A stretch of DNA of 64,000 nucleotides from Luidia sarsii (taxonomy: Eukaryota; Echinodermata; Asteroidea; Paxillosida; Luidiidae): contig OX465104.1 of NCBI GenBank assembly GCA_949987565.1, positions 8,795,680-8,859,679 of the forward strand. Reading direction: 5' to 3'. Positions 34,141 to 64,000 of this stretch are shown one piece after another; the stretch's first letter is position 1, and every line of letters starts with the position of its first letter. The translations under genes and the position numbers were made by a program. The notes beneath the pieces are model-generated. The model searched no databases and was not told the DNA's origin. It was given only the letters and a program-made list of their open reading frames with translations.

Positions 34141-34337
34141 GTTACTTGGTCTATTAAATGTAATATGCAAACCCGGACTGTGGATAGGATTGAAGCGCGT
34201 ACAAAATGGAAAATAATGAGTAATTAAAAAAAATGATCTTTAATAGCATTTGACCTTTATTTGCCCTTATGCCCTTCTGCAAAGCACTCAAGGAATGATC
34301 GTTTTCATTATTTATAATTTTTTTTGTTTTTAAAGTT

Positions 34338-37300
34338 ATGGAGATACCTGAGTGTCCACCTTCGTCAGACTCTCTGACCACGAGGGTCTTCCTGCCCAGC
34401 TCCACCCTCCGCTCTAGGAGTGGCCTCTGCGTTGGCTGGGCGGACCAAGAACACCGGACCGTCTGCGTTCTGGCCGTGGTTCACCTCCCCTTTGACCTCC
34501 GCCGGGTCTCGCAGGAGCTGAAGGTGAGTCGACTCCCAGTCTCGCAATCCTCTTGATTTGGTTTGGTTGGAAACGGAAGAAACGGGAGAAACGGAAGAAA
34601 CGGAAGAAACCGAAGAAACCGAAGAAACCGAAGAAACGGAAGAAAGGGAAGAAAGGGAAGAAAGGGAAGAAAGGGAAGAAACTGAAGAAATGGAAGAAAG
34701 AGAAGAAAGAGAAGAAACCGAAGAAACGGAAGAAACGGAAGAAAGGGAAGAAACCGAAGAAACGGAAGAAAGGGAAGAAAGGGAAGAAAGGGAAGAAAGG
34801 GAAGAAAGGGAAGAAAGGGAAGAAACGGAAGAAACAGAAGAAACGGAAGAAACGGAAGAAACGGAAGAAACGAAAGAAAGGGAAGAAACGGAAGAAACGG
34901 AAGAAATAGAAGAAACAGACGTTTTTTTTCTGGCCTTCCCAAATAGTCAATTACTATTTGCTTGAGGGCACCAGTCAGAATCAATTTTTCAAATTGTTTA
35001 GAAATATTCATTTTAATTTTTTTTTATTATTTGTTTTTGTTATCCTGAATAGATGTCTGGGGATGTCGCACAGCGCCCCCTGATGATACTCGGTCCGCTT
35101 CTATGCTGCAGCAGCAGCGGCAGCGGCGGAGACCCAGACAGCCTCAGGCTGCAGCAGCTCTGCTCCACGCTCCCCGTGGCACCGTGCCTGGAACTCCGCC
35201 AGCCGGACCCCCACAGCCTGCCCGCCTGCACCCTGCTGGAGTGCGGCCGGTCCTTGGCGGCGGGGGTTGACTGCCTCCTGGTCCTCTACGACCAGGCCAG
35301 AGTGATCGCCGTCCGTCCGCCAGACTCCGATGGCCCTGCCGGGGGAAACTCCGCCACGGCCTCCCCTCCCGGTCTCGTCTCTGGGAGTGCAGCGGTTGAG
35401 AGCTGCCGCCCCCTGAGGCTGGCCACCCTCCTGAGGGTGATCCGTGAGGGCTTGGGCCGATTGGAGGCCCTGAGGGAAACGGCCGAGGTGTCCCCGGATC
35501 GGCCGAGGTGGAGGAGGAGGCGAGGATTCTCAGCGGCGCTGGTCCGGCGGTCTCTGGCCGCGGCCGGACTGGTCATGCTGTGGGCCTGGAGTCTTTTGAC
35601 TCGGCCCCTGAGGAGTAGTCTCTGCAAAAGGTAATGCTCACCGCTGGGCCGAGGGTAGCGGGCCACTCCTTGGCAATGTAGCCAGTGTCTTAAAACTTGC
35701 CCCAAAGAGGAGAATTTGCGGTGACACCATGTCTGCCATCTGCTTGGAGATGGAGTTGTGGCTCTGAAAGGAGCCGGTAACACGGCTGTTTTCAGAGTGC
35801 CAAAATTAAGTGGGCCTGACGTTTCCATCCTAGCAGGACTTTTCTGAAAGGCAGAGTGACAAGGACAAAACAGATATGTTAAATTTATTCAGTAAGCAGT
35901 TTGCAACATTTTTGTATCTTACTCTTTTCAGTAGTGACCGGCTCTTTTCAGAGCCACACTCTATCTCAAAAGAGATGACCTACATGGTGTCACTGTACAC
36001 TCTCTTCTGTTTGCATTTCCACTATGCAAACCTTCAAATCTGATCAAACTCGCTCCAATTGAAGAATCTTACCAAGCCCTATACAAATCCAAGGGCTCAG
36101 GCTGTGTTCCCGTCACACAAAAACCGGAAAATACAGGCTTTGGTTTGTTCAACGTGAAGGCTCAGTGTCCTGTCCAGTAGAGAGTGTTCACCCTGTAAAT
36201 CGTAGTCATAGAAAGGTAGTTCTTTAGTATAAGGTTGTGGTTGGTCCTTCCTGGGGGAAGAGGGCCATCTTCATTCATCTTCTGGCCCCGGGGGTTGTGT
36301 GGGTTCGGAGGTGGCTGATGAGGCCAGTCAGCACCTGGAAGTTTTCTGGAGCACTGTGGGCAGGACAACGAAGCTGCAGTGCCAGGAGCTGATGAGCAAC
36401 TGCTGCCAGATCAGGATTTTGTTTGCTGCCAGATCAGGATTTTAGCTCCGTGCCAAGTTGGTCGGTCCTGAGCCAGTGTCTCCCAGCCAAAACCCCTGTA
36501 GCCTTAGTTTTTTTTTGGTAAAGACCTCATTTTTAATTGGTGTTCAATCTCCTGCCCAGGATCTCGGACAGTGCAGCCTTTCAGAAGGGGCTGCGGCTAA
36601 CCAAGACCGGCCGGCAGCTGGAGGTGAGATGGGGCCAGCTCCAGGGACTGGTGGCCAGAGACAGGAGGGGCAGACTGGACACCAGACCCAGGACAGAGGA
36701 GCTCGAGACGGGGATGAGACCCTACGAAACCCTCCGGTGAGTCAGCCCTCAAGAGTTGCCCTGAGTTGCATTCTCCACGAGTCCTCCTTTCCAGAAATCA
36801 AAAGAGATGAACAGTGTCCTGAAAGGATAGAGACCAAGACCATAGAGAATGCTTCCTGACATTTCTATCCCAGGAGGGATAGTACCAACAGCAGAGTTTG
36901 ATTCTTAAATTTCCATTTTCCTCCATTCCCTCCATTTCCCTCCATTTTCCTCCATTTACTTCCATTTTCCTCCATTTTCCTTTATTTTCCTCCATTTTCC
37001 TCCATTTTCCTCCATTTCCCTCCATTTCCCTCCATTTCCCTCCATTCCCTCCATTTTCCTTTATTTTCCTCCATTGTCCTCCATTGTCCTCCATTCCCTC
37101 CATTTTCCTCCATTTTCCTCCATTTCCTCCATTTTCCTCCATTCCCTCCATTTTCCTCCATTTTCCTCCATTTTCCTCCATTTTCCTCCATTTCCTTCCA
37201 TTTTCCTCAGGAGGGGCAACCTGTGTGCATACCTCGCCGTGGACCTGCTACTGGGGGTGGCCCTGATGGCTTGGATATGGCACAACCGCTGGCCGGACCT

Positions 37301-40300
37301 CTGGGCCCATGCCATTCTGTCGTCGGCCAACGTAAGCGCCAGTGCACTGACCGCATCAGTTTGCTTCATTTGGTTCCACGGCAATCACACGCACACATTT
37401 GTATGACATCATGTCAAAGTGCAGTCTGTAGTCAAGTTTACACAAGGAAGAATGTTCCTGCTGAGTGGATTTTCACATTTGAGTTTGGGTCCAGGTAGAC
37501 TAAAATAAGGTCTGTGAGGATGTGATTCAATGGGGGTTTGCCCCAGTCAACATGGGATCAGATGAGGGGTGGATTTCACAAAGCCTTATGACGTATCGTA
37601 ACTCAACTTATGATGGATAACCCATTCTAAGTAATGACAGGCCGTATGGTTTCTGTGTATCGCTCATCATCTTGCGATTGATCATAAGTTACGATGACTT
37701 TGGTGAAATCGTCCACAGGTCCCTTAGAGCTTTAAATTTTTTGGAAAGAACTGTTTGATAGATGATGCCATAGCCTCTCACAGGCCCCTTGTTGTGTGTG
37801 GTTGTGATACCCAGTCAACAGCCGGTTCCCTGCAAAGCCTGCTGCAGTGGCTGATGGGAGCGCCGGCTGGCCTCAAGCTGAACAGCGCCCTCGCCCACTT
37901 CCTCGGCCAGTTCTTCCTTTACCACGTCTACCTGTGGGTCGGTGAGTTTGACTTTGAATTGGCTTTTGCATTGAAACCATTGGCTCAGGTGATTTTTTTT
38001 TCTCGCTTAAAAATACCTACTCAGAGGCCTCAGGAGTTATTTCCGTGGAAATCTGGGAATTCCAGTATTTGAATTTGGAGGTCCTGGCATGAAGTGGTTA
38101 ATGTCCCCCACCCACCACATAGGTCCTCCTTCGAACCCCCCGATCCGCAAGCTCTCCTTTAAAACCCGTCAAGTGCTCTCAATCATTAATTCCCCATCTT
38201 TCCTCTCTTCTCTCTCATTCTGTCTCTCCTCTCTTTTTCTCCCTCTGTCTCTCTCCTTCTGTCTCTCCTTCTCTCTCCTTCTTTCTCTCTCTCATTCTCT
38301 CTCTCCTTTTCTCTCCCCTTCTCTCTCTCCTTCTTTCACTCCTCTCTCTTTCTCCTTCTGTCTCCCTTCTCTCTTCCTCTCTCCTCTCTGTCCTTCTCTA
38401 TATCCACCTCTCTCTGTCCTCTCTCTCCCCCTCCCCCTCCCCCTCTCCCTCTCCCCTATCTCTCTCTCTCTCTCTCTCTCTCTCCCTCTCCCCCTCTTTC
38501 TCTCCCTCCCCCTCTCTCTCTCCCTCTCTCTCTCTCCTTCTCTTTTCTCTCTCTCCTCTCTCTCCTTCTTTCTCTCTCTCATTTCTCTCTCCTTCTCTCT
38601 CCTCTCTCTCCCCTTTCTCCTTCTTTCTCTCTCTCATTTCTCTCTCCTACCTCTCCTCTATCTCCTTCTTTCTCTATCTCTCTCTCCTCTTTCTCTCCTT
38701 CTCTCTCTTCCCCTCTGTTTTGGCACTAGGCTACCTAGCAGCGGTGAAGTGGGTCCTTGGCTTTGTCATCTGGTGCATGTCTGTCATGGCCTGCCTTGGT
38801 CTTTCCATCTTTCTGGCCCTGACAGCAGATATGGTCTCTATGCTCACCTTTCACATCTACTGCTTCTATGTCTACGCAGCCAGGTGAGTCTGACCCCCTG
38901 GTTCTAGGCTTTGTCAACTTCACACATTCCCGTGGCCAGTACACGAAAATCTCTTCAACAAGGGTTTGCCTGACTTGACCTACAATTATGGTCAGTGCTT
39001 TGCCTGATTCAACATATTGAAGGCTTACCAGGGGTTGGCCTAGGCGTAGCTAATAATTATTACAAATGCGGTATTTTGGGCATACTTTGTAAGCCGATGT
39101 CAGAACTCGATTCTGATTTTGTACATTGGCTTCACTGCCGGAACTTCTCCTTTTCCCTCTGGCTTGCCTTCTCTTCCTCCTTTTCCCTCTGGCCTGCCTT
39201 CTCTTCCTCCTTTTCCCTCTGGCCGGCCTGCCTTCTCTTCCTCCTTTTCCCTCTGGCTGGCCTGCCTTCTCTTCCTCCTTTTCCCTCTGGCTGGCCTGCC
39301 TTCTCTTCCTCCTTTTCCCTCTGGCTGGCCTGCTTTCTCTTCCTCCTTTTCCCTCTGGCTTGCCTTCTCTTCCTCCTTTTCCCTCTGGCCGGCCTGCCTT
39401 CTCTTCCTCCTTTTCCCTCTGGCTGGCCTGCCTTCTCTTCCTCCTTTTCCCTCTGGCTGGCCTGCCTTCTCTTCCTCCTTTTCCCTCTGGCTGGCCTGCC
39501 TTCTCTTCCTCCTGCCTTACAGGATCTACAGTCTCCAGCTGACCGGGCTGCTGGCGCTGGCCCGCCTCTTTGGCGGCAAGAAGTGGAACGTCCTGCGCCG
39601 GCGGGTGGACACCTGCCACTACGACGTGGACCAGCTCTTCATCGGTACCCTGCTCCTCACTGTGCTGCTCTTCCTGCTGCCTACCACGGCCCTGTTCTAC
39701 GCTGTCTTCACGCTGGTGAGCTGGGCAGCGTTTATTTTTTTGTGGGGTGGGAAAATGAAAAAAAAATACATGCCGGGAAAGAAGAAGCTCTTGTTAAACG
39801 TCATGGTACTTGAGAGATCAAATCATTAATTTGGACATTTTATTTGGTATTCATTCATCCGTTCATTCGCTCATTCATTCAGCCGTTCATTCGCTCATTC
39901 GCTCATTCTGTCATCTGTTCATTTGCTCATTCAGTCATCTGTTCATGCGCTCATTCATTCAGCCGTTCATTCGCTCATTCAGTCACCTGTTCATTCGCTC
40001 ATTCATTCGCTCATTCATTTGATCATTTATCCGTTCATTTGCTCTTTTGTTCATTTGCTCATTCGTACATACGATCATTCATCCATTTGTCTATTGGTTT
40101 ATGGAGTCATTTGGTCATTCGACCATCCATTCATCTGTTTGTACTTCCATTAGTCCATTCGTTCATCTTTTCACCCGTTCATTGATGCAATACAAAATTT
40201 TTGAAAACTGTTTCGTGACTTAAATAAGCAAACTTAGTACACATTTCCAGAGGCCTGATATTTCAACCATAGCAGGACCTTTCTATGCATTTGATGCGGT

Positions 40301-41826
40301 CGTATGACCATGACCGTGACCCCTGACCTCTCTGCCCTTGCCGACAGCTTCGGCTGGCGGTGGTCCTGCTGCAGACCTGCCTCACGGGGGCGACAGACCT
40401 CCTGGAGAGGCTCCCCGTCTTCTCCCTCCTCCTCTGGCTGTCGGGAGGCAGCCTGCCCACCGGCAGCGTGACCTTTGACCTGCTGAGGCAAGCCGGGCTC
40501 GGCCACTCGCCGGACACTCTCATCATGGAGGTGAGTCTGGGCGTGAGTCATCGCGGGTGACTCGCGAGTTTGACCGCAACCTGGGAATTGCGGCTCCAAT
40601 CACAGTGACAAAATCACGCACAAAGCTGTAACAATAATAAACTGCATTCGTATAGCGCATTATGAATCAATAGATTCCTCAATGCACTTTACAAAAATAA
40701 ACTTAATCTTAATCAAATTCCACACGTTAAAAATCTATTATATCATTAATCATTTTCACATTATACATTTAAAATCCCTAATACACTGTAATAATAATAA
40801 TAATTATACTACAATAAATCAAATTAAACCAGAACGGTACATGTATAATGGTTAAAAAACGACGCACAGTAGTTTGACAATATCATCAACAAAGAGAAAA
40901 ACCCAGCTTTAGAACAATGAAAATCCACCTATTTGAAATCCATTCTATTTGAATGTTCTAGATTTATTTTTGATATTTGTGTGTGTGTGTGTTATGCTGG
41001 GAAAGGGAGAGCCACTTTCATGTTTTGTACTTGCCCTGTTTGCCCTGAGAGATGATAAATGAAGTAAAATGAAAAACCTGGGCTTGGACTCGGGCATGCA
41101 TGATGGTAGGAGTCACAAGTTGCTCACTTCAACCCATTGTCGTTTGTTTGTGATCTTGGAAGTGGGTGAAAGTCGGATGGACTCCCAATTCCCAACAACC
41201 GTTGTCAAGCACTACGTTCTTCTGTTGCAGTGCATCCTTTCTCTCTACAGCACCCTCTTCCTCCTGATACAAGAAGAGCCCAGACTCTACTGGACTATGA
41301 CAGGAGTTTTTTTTGGCCAGTCGCTGTCAACATCTGTAATAGGCTTCCTTCTGATATCATTGGGCAGCCCTCAAAGGAGAGGGCTCAGAATTTTAAGGAG
41401 GCTGTACATCATTTCTTGATTGGCCAGTCATAGTCCACGGCTTCATGTATTACAGTTCAGATTTCCCCAGCACATTTCTAGGCATCTTTTTCTAAAGTAC
41501 TATAAATGTTGCTGTGCGTGCTCTTTGCCTGTTGTATTTTGTTTTCATGAGATTTTTGAATTCCCTCCAGCGCTTGTTTGTCATTCTTGACCGTAGTTGG
41601 CGGGATTGGGTTTTGTATAAAAAAACAACCCAAAAATCTACTCATTTCCTCTGCCCAACGCCTCCCCTCTCCTCAGGTGCAGCCCATGGGCATCTGGGAC
41701 CTTCTGCGGCTGGCTTACGGAGGCTCCAAGGAGGCGGGGGCCGCTGCCAACCCTGTGGTGTCCCTGGGCAGGAGGCTGCTGACCGGCCAGCTCATCTACC
41801 CCTTGGAGTTGGTCAGCAGGAGATAG
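34338..41826 (+). CDS. PIGQ: PIGQ, GPI-GlcNAc transferase subunit Q (Gpi1)
   Basis: Nine coding exons: 34338-34523, 35053-35630, 36560-36736, 37211-37331, 37815-37941, 38730-38883, 39523-39715, 40348-40530, 41677-41826; 622 residues. PIGQ belongs to the ER membrane complex (with PIGA, PIGC, PIGH, PIGP, PIGY and DPM2) that transfers GlcNAc to phosphatidylinositol, the first step of GPI-anchor synthesis. The Gpi1 domain is clear from residue 359: [15 protein letters not shown], then [14 protein letters not shown], then [15 protein letters not shown], then [13 protein letters not shown] (465-477) and [20 protein letters not shown]. There are several hydrophobic membrane segments. The N-terminal part (LAVVHLPFD) aligns loosely with the human protein; exon 2 is long, arginine- and proline-rich and little conserved. 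The C-terminus, [11 protein letters not shown], matches the family ending. The start is set by fit to the family; no earlier in-frame ATG is needed. Five of the eight introns hold long simple repeats. Confidence 0.93.
34566..34920. repeat. Purine-only GAAGAAACG/GAAGAAAGG array in PIGQ intron 1
   Basis: The plus strand is almost entirely purine, with only single C residues, for about 350 bases, built from 9- and 12-base units such as gaagaaacg and gaagaaaggg. It produces highly charged or Phe-rich artefact ORFs on both strands. Confidence 0.92.
36905..37205. repeat. TCCATTTTCC tandem repeat in PIGQ intron 3
   Basis: About 27 units of tccattttcc, tccatttccc or tccattccc form a pyrimidine-rich tract that ends directly at the exon 4 acceptor (ttttcctcag, 37201-37210). 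It doubles as an extended polypyrimidine tract. Confidence 0.9.
37569..37716. repeat. Short MITE-like element (GTGGATTTCAC family)
   Basis: The ends gtggatttcacaaag and tttggtgaaatcgtccac are imperfect inverted repeats. The interior has gtatcgtaactcaacttatg and gcgattgatcataagttacg. Related copies are at 50693-50852 and 61519-61668, with fragments near 51838 and 63752. Confidence 0.75.
38190..38718. repeat. CT-rich tract in PIGQ intron 5
   Basis: About 530 bases of almost pure pyrimidine (ctctctc, ccttctctctc and similar) run up to the exon 6 acceptor (ggcactag, 38722-38729). The 272-codon frame through it is an artefact. Confidence 0.92.
39140..39520. repeat. About 34-bp minisatellite in PIGQ intron 6
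   Basis: Units read ggctggcctgccttctcttc then ctccttttccctct, with some 30-bp variants lacking a ggcc step. It ends at the exon 7 acceptor (cttacag, 39522). Confidence 0.9.
39850..40185. repeat. TCATTCGC/TCATTCAG repeat in PIGQ intron 7
   Basis: An imperfect tandem array of 4- and 8-base units (tcattcgctcattcattcag and variants), degenerating towards its right end. Confidence 0.85.
40628..40710 (-). repeat. Dispersed-repeat tail (GCGCT-type)
   Basis: On the minus strand it reads tttgtaaagtgcattgagga and then aatgcgctatacgaatgcag followed by tttattattg. This pattern of a GCGCT(A/T)TA motif with an AT-rich tail is common at the 3' ends of dispersed invertebrate repeats. A second copy is at about 51640-51710, plus strand. 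Confidence 0.55.
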
Positions 41827-42151
41827 GCAACTTGCCAGGCTTAGTAGGCATCAGTGTGAGAGCTCTTTCTAGGACCTCGGAATTTGGAGCTTCGGTGCTT
41901 GTAGCACCCCCTGATCCGCAAGCTCTCCTTCAAAACTCCTTGAGAGCCGTCAACCACTCATTCTCCATCTCTCCTTCTTTCTCCTTCTCTCTCCTCTCTC
42001 TCTTCTCCTCTCCTGCACTCTCTCATCTCTCTCTCTCTCACTCACTCCTCTCTCTATTTCACTCTCTCCGGTCTCTCCTTCTGTTTGTCTGTCTGTCTCT
42101 GTCTGTCTGTCTGTTCTCACTCTCTCTCTTTCTCTCTCTCCTGTCTCTCCT

Positions 42152-42196
<45 letters not shown>

Positions 42197-43600
42197 GTCT
42201 GTCTCTCACTCTCTCTTGCTCTCTTTCATGTCTTTAGTGTCTGTCTGTCTGTCTGTTTCGCACTCTCTCTCTTTCTCTTTCTCCTGTCTCCTTCTGTCTG
42301 TCTGTCTGTCTGTCTCTGTCTGCCTCTCACTCTCTATATCTTTCTCTCTCCTGTCTGTCCTTCTGTCTGTCAGTCTATCTGTCTGTCTCTGTTTGTCTGT
42401 CTGTCTCTCTCTCACTCTCTCTTTCTCTCTCTCTTTTCCAAGCCTGGGCACCCCCCTTTGTCCAGATTGAAAGACCCATCTCAGCCTACCTCAAAGCAAT
42501 ATTTCGCGTGACAAATGTTTTGATGATTGCACCATTGTGGGTGCACTACTATGGATGATTGAGGGATGGCGCGCTGTCACGGTCATCGGACGGACAGTGG
42601 AAATCCCCCCACCGCCTCCACCGCAAATTGCACGCTTGGTTGGGGCCGACCACCTCAAATATTTGTCCGCCGGGATTGGAGACTAGTCTGCAGTCAAAGG
42701 GTGTCAGTACACACAGTGCACATGCACAGTACCGGTATTTACTTAGTGCTATGCTCCACTGCATTACACACAAAGGGCCCTTTTTGTTGGCAAACAATCC
42801 CATGATAAAATAATTTAATTGTAAGGTCATGTCAGGAACCCACTGTTTAAAAAACACAAGTAAAACATTTAGTTTCAAACTGGAAATTAATCCCTCTGGA
42901 TTAGGATTGATGAAAAATTCCTTCACTATTTTTTTTATGATTATGAAGCATACAATTTGTCAGTAAATCAACAGGTTTAGGGATATGTCTAGATCCAATT
43001 GGTTTCTGTCATTGCATGATCCTGTGATGACGTTACATATTTGCTCATGAATATTGAAATTCTCATTAGCATAAAAACTGAAAACTTGCAAATACTGAAA
43101 TACACTTCCAGAGCGAGTGTCAAAAACAGGTTTGAGTGTTGGCAACATTACCAAACAGTTCTGTAGCAGGAATTTAAATGATAACATGTTTATTGCAGAA
43201 ACCCTTTAATGTATTTGTAAAATAATGGAATAAGCAGAACCTTTTGTATGTTTTCTTTAAATATCAGGATTTAATATAGTTGAGATTGTGGTGCAATGGA
43301 CGATCTACAATTACTGTTTTGATGACTTGAATTTTGCCTTTTCATGCTGCAGTCTTAACGGCAATGTTGCATCAAATTGTCACTTAAAAAAAAAAATTAT
43401 AGATCAGTTGATGAGACTGAGTTGTTTTCTCCTGCCTTCGTTGTTATTTTGTGAATTTGCTTCAAAGTTCTCTTTAAGAAAGTACTCCTTTTCCAAATGA
43501 TTTGAAAAATTGGCAAAGAAGCCTCGTGACTTCGGCTGCGGTAGTGTCCGGATTCAATGGCTGCGGCTTGATAGTGCACACGAGTCAACGGAATTCGCCG
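41827..43600. other. PIGQ 3' flank and interval before TBCD
   Basis: It probably includes the PIGQ 3' untranslated region. A (ct)n/(ctgt)n microsatellite fills 41960-42440. The remaining sequence to 43600 is single-copy and AT-rich with no recognisable exon. No unambiguous AATAAA was found close to the stop codon. Confidence 0.5.
41960..42440. repeat. CT/CTGT microsatellite
   Basis: Alternating ctctct and ctgtctgtctgtctgt runs lie just 3' of PIGQ. A 318-codon frame that reads through the last PIGQ exon's flank into this tract is an artefact. Confidence 0.92.
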
Positions 43601-43639
43601 ACAAGCGGCTTCAGCCAATTCCCGTAGACACACGTGCTA

Positions 43640-43790
43640 CAGCCGGCCGTAGCCAATGAATTCGGGCGCGGCGGGGAACATTGGACCGAAACCAACCATT
43701 GAGGGCGCTATTATTCGAAATCATAGAGCTCTATAAAAAAACGAAATACCATTATCGCAAAAGAAAAAGAAAAGAAAGTCGACATCCAAA
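43640..43790 (+). promoter_or_regulatory. Probable TBCD core promoter
   Basis: GC-rich DNA (gggcgcggcgggg) is followed by ttgagggcgctatt (43699-43712) and a TATA-like tataaaaa at 43732-43739, about 55 bases before the start codon. The start codon lies inside caaaatggcgacc, which resembles a YY1 site (aatggcg core). A YY1 site overlapping the initiation codon is known in many housekeeping genes. Use of the TATA-like string is uncertain because it would leave only a very short leader. Confidence 0.4.
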
Positions 43791-63404
<19,614 letters not shown>

Positions 63405-64000
63405 GTGAGGAGGGAGGAGAAGAAGGTGGAGGAGGAGGAGGAAGAGGAGGAGGAGGAGGAGGAAAAAATGACACATTTTCTTTATTGTTATCATTTTTTT
63501 GAAGTTTGTTTTGAAAAAAGGAAGTTAATACAAAAACAAATGTTGCAAACTGCTCACTGAATAAAATGACCTGCAATACATAAAGGGGAGGGGAGATTAG
63601 GGAAAGCAAACGAAATTAAAAGGGGGAAGATCAAAGGCACCTCTAACTTTTGAGATTATTATTTTTTGTCATGTTTCAAAAATGGCAAAGAAACTTTGTC
63701 TGGTCTGGGACTTGAACCAGGAGACGTCTGGTTTTGCGTACCAGATTGGGTGCACGTTACGATGAGGTTGATGAAATCAACCACAGGAGTGCTCTGAAAG
63801 AGCCCATTCTAGGGGCTTCATCATAAAGGAGTGTCCTACCTGGCCGCTAAACTGACTCATCAGATCGTACACATAGAGCTCTATAGATTAACTAGAGTGC
63901 GCACTCCCCTATCAACGTGCGGTACGAACCTGTGCCGACATGGACGCGCATCTGCCATTACCAAAGAGGTCAACTTCAGCTCAAAGTGCCCTGATGTCAG

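Noticed and set aside
34414..35011. Phe-rich, Lys-rich and Glu/Thr-rich open frames
   Set aside because: All read through the purine-only GAAGAAACG array in PIGQ intron 1.
35286..35828. 180-codon minus-strand frame opposite PIGQ exon 2
   Set aside because: It is antisense to a GC-rich coding exon, which commonly leaves long open frames. The plus-strand frame joins in phase to the conserved PIGQ exons.
38089..38907. 272-codon Ser/Leu-rich frame
   Set aside because: It is the CT-rich tract of PIGQ intron 5 read out of frame into exon 6. The true exon 6 starts at 38730 in another frame.
39050..39829. Leu/Phe/Ser-rich frames of 189-272 codons in PIGQ intron 6
   Set aside because: They come from the 34-bp minisatellite. 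The real exon is 39523-39715.
41514..42470. 318-codon open frame on the plus strand
   Set aside because: It starts in PIGQ intron 8, crosses the last PIGQ exon out of frame and then runs through a CT/CTGT microsatellite. The coding frame of that exon is a different one.

Overview
The window is animal nuclear DNA, not bacterial. Coding sequence is broken into short exons with consensus GT/AG borders and consistent codon phase. Introns are large and full of minisatellites, tRNA-like SINEs and foldback elements. The gene set and repeat style suggest a marine invertebrate deuterostome, perhaps an echinoderm such as a sea star; that placement is inference. No bacterial operon, CRISPR array, provirus or toxin gene was found.

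Five protein-coding genes can be assembled exon by exon. (1) An alpha-L-fucosidase (GH29) on the minus strand, 3715-9358, 8 exons. (2) A second alpha-L-fucosidase on the plus strand, 12120-17094, also 8 exons; seven of the eight exons match the first copy in length. The two genes are divergent, head to head, and form the arms of a large inverted duplication (about 2450-9610 and 11810-18340) around a spacer of about 2.2 kb. The arms run from the upstream region to just past a shared AATAAA, so the duplicated unit looks like one whole gene. (3) A WIPI2-type autophagy PROPPIN, 19484-26750, plus strand, 10 exons, 479 residues. (4) PIGQ, a subunit of the GPI-GlcNAc transferase, 34338-41826, plus strand, 9 coding exons, 622 residues. 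(5) The first 21 exons (about 709 residues) of TBCD, tubulin-folding cofactor D, 43791-63404, plus strand; it runs off the right edge.

The remaining sequence is mostly repeats. These comprise two tRNA-like SINE families, several foldback or MITE families (one with two perfect 48-nt arms at 60529-60633, another with 106-nt arms at 55414-55667), many minisatellites inside introns, and a 126-bp tandem array at 29.6-30.8 kb. Two local tandem duplications copy a coding-exon border: the donor side of WIPI2 exon 4 and the acceptor side of TBCD exon 9. The five genes belong to unrelated pathways (lysosomal glycan breakdown, autophagy, GPI-anchor synthesis, tubulin folding), and I see no functional cluster.
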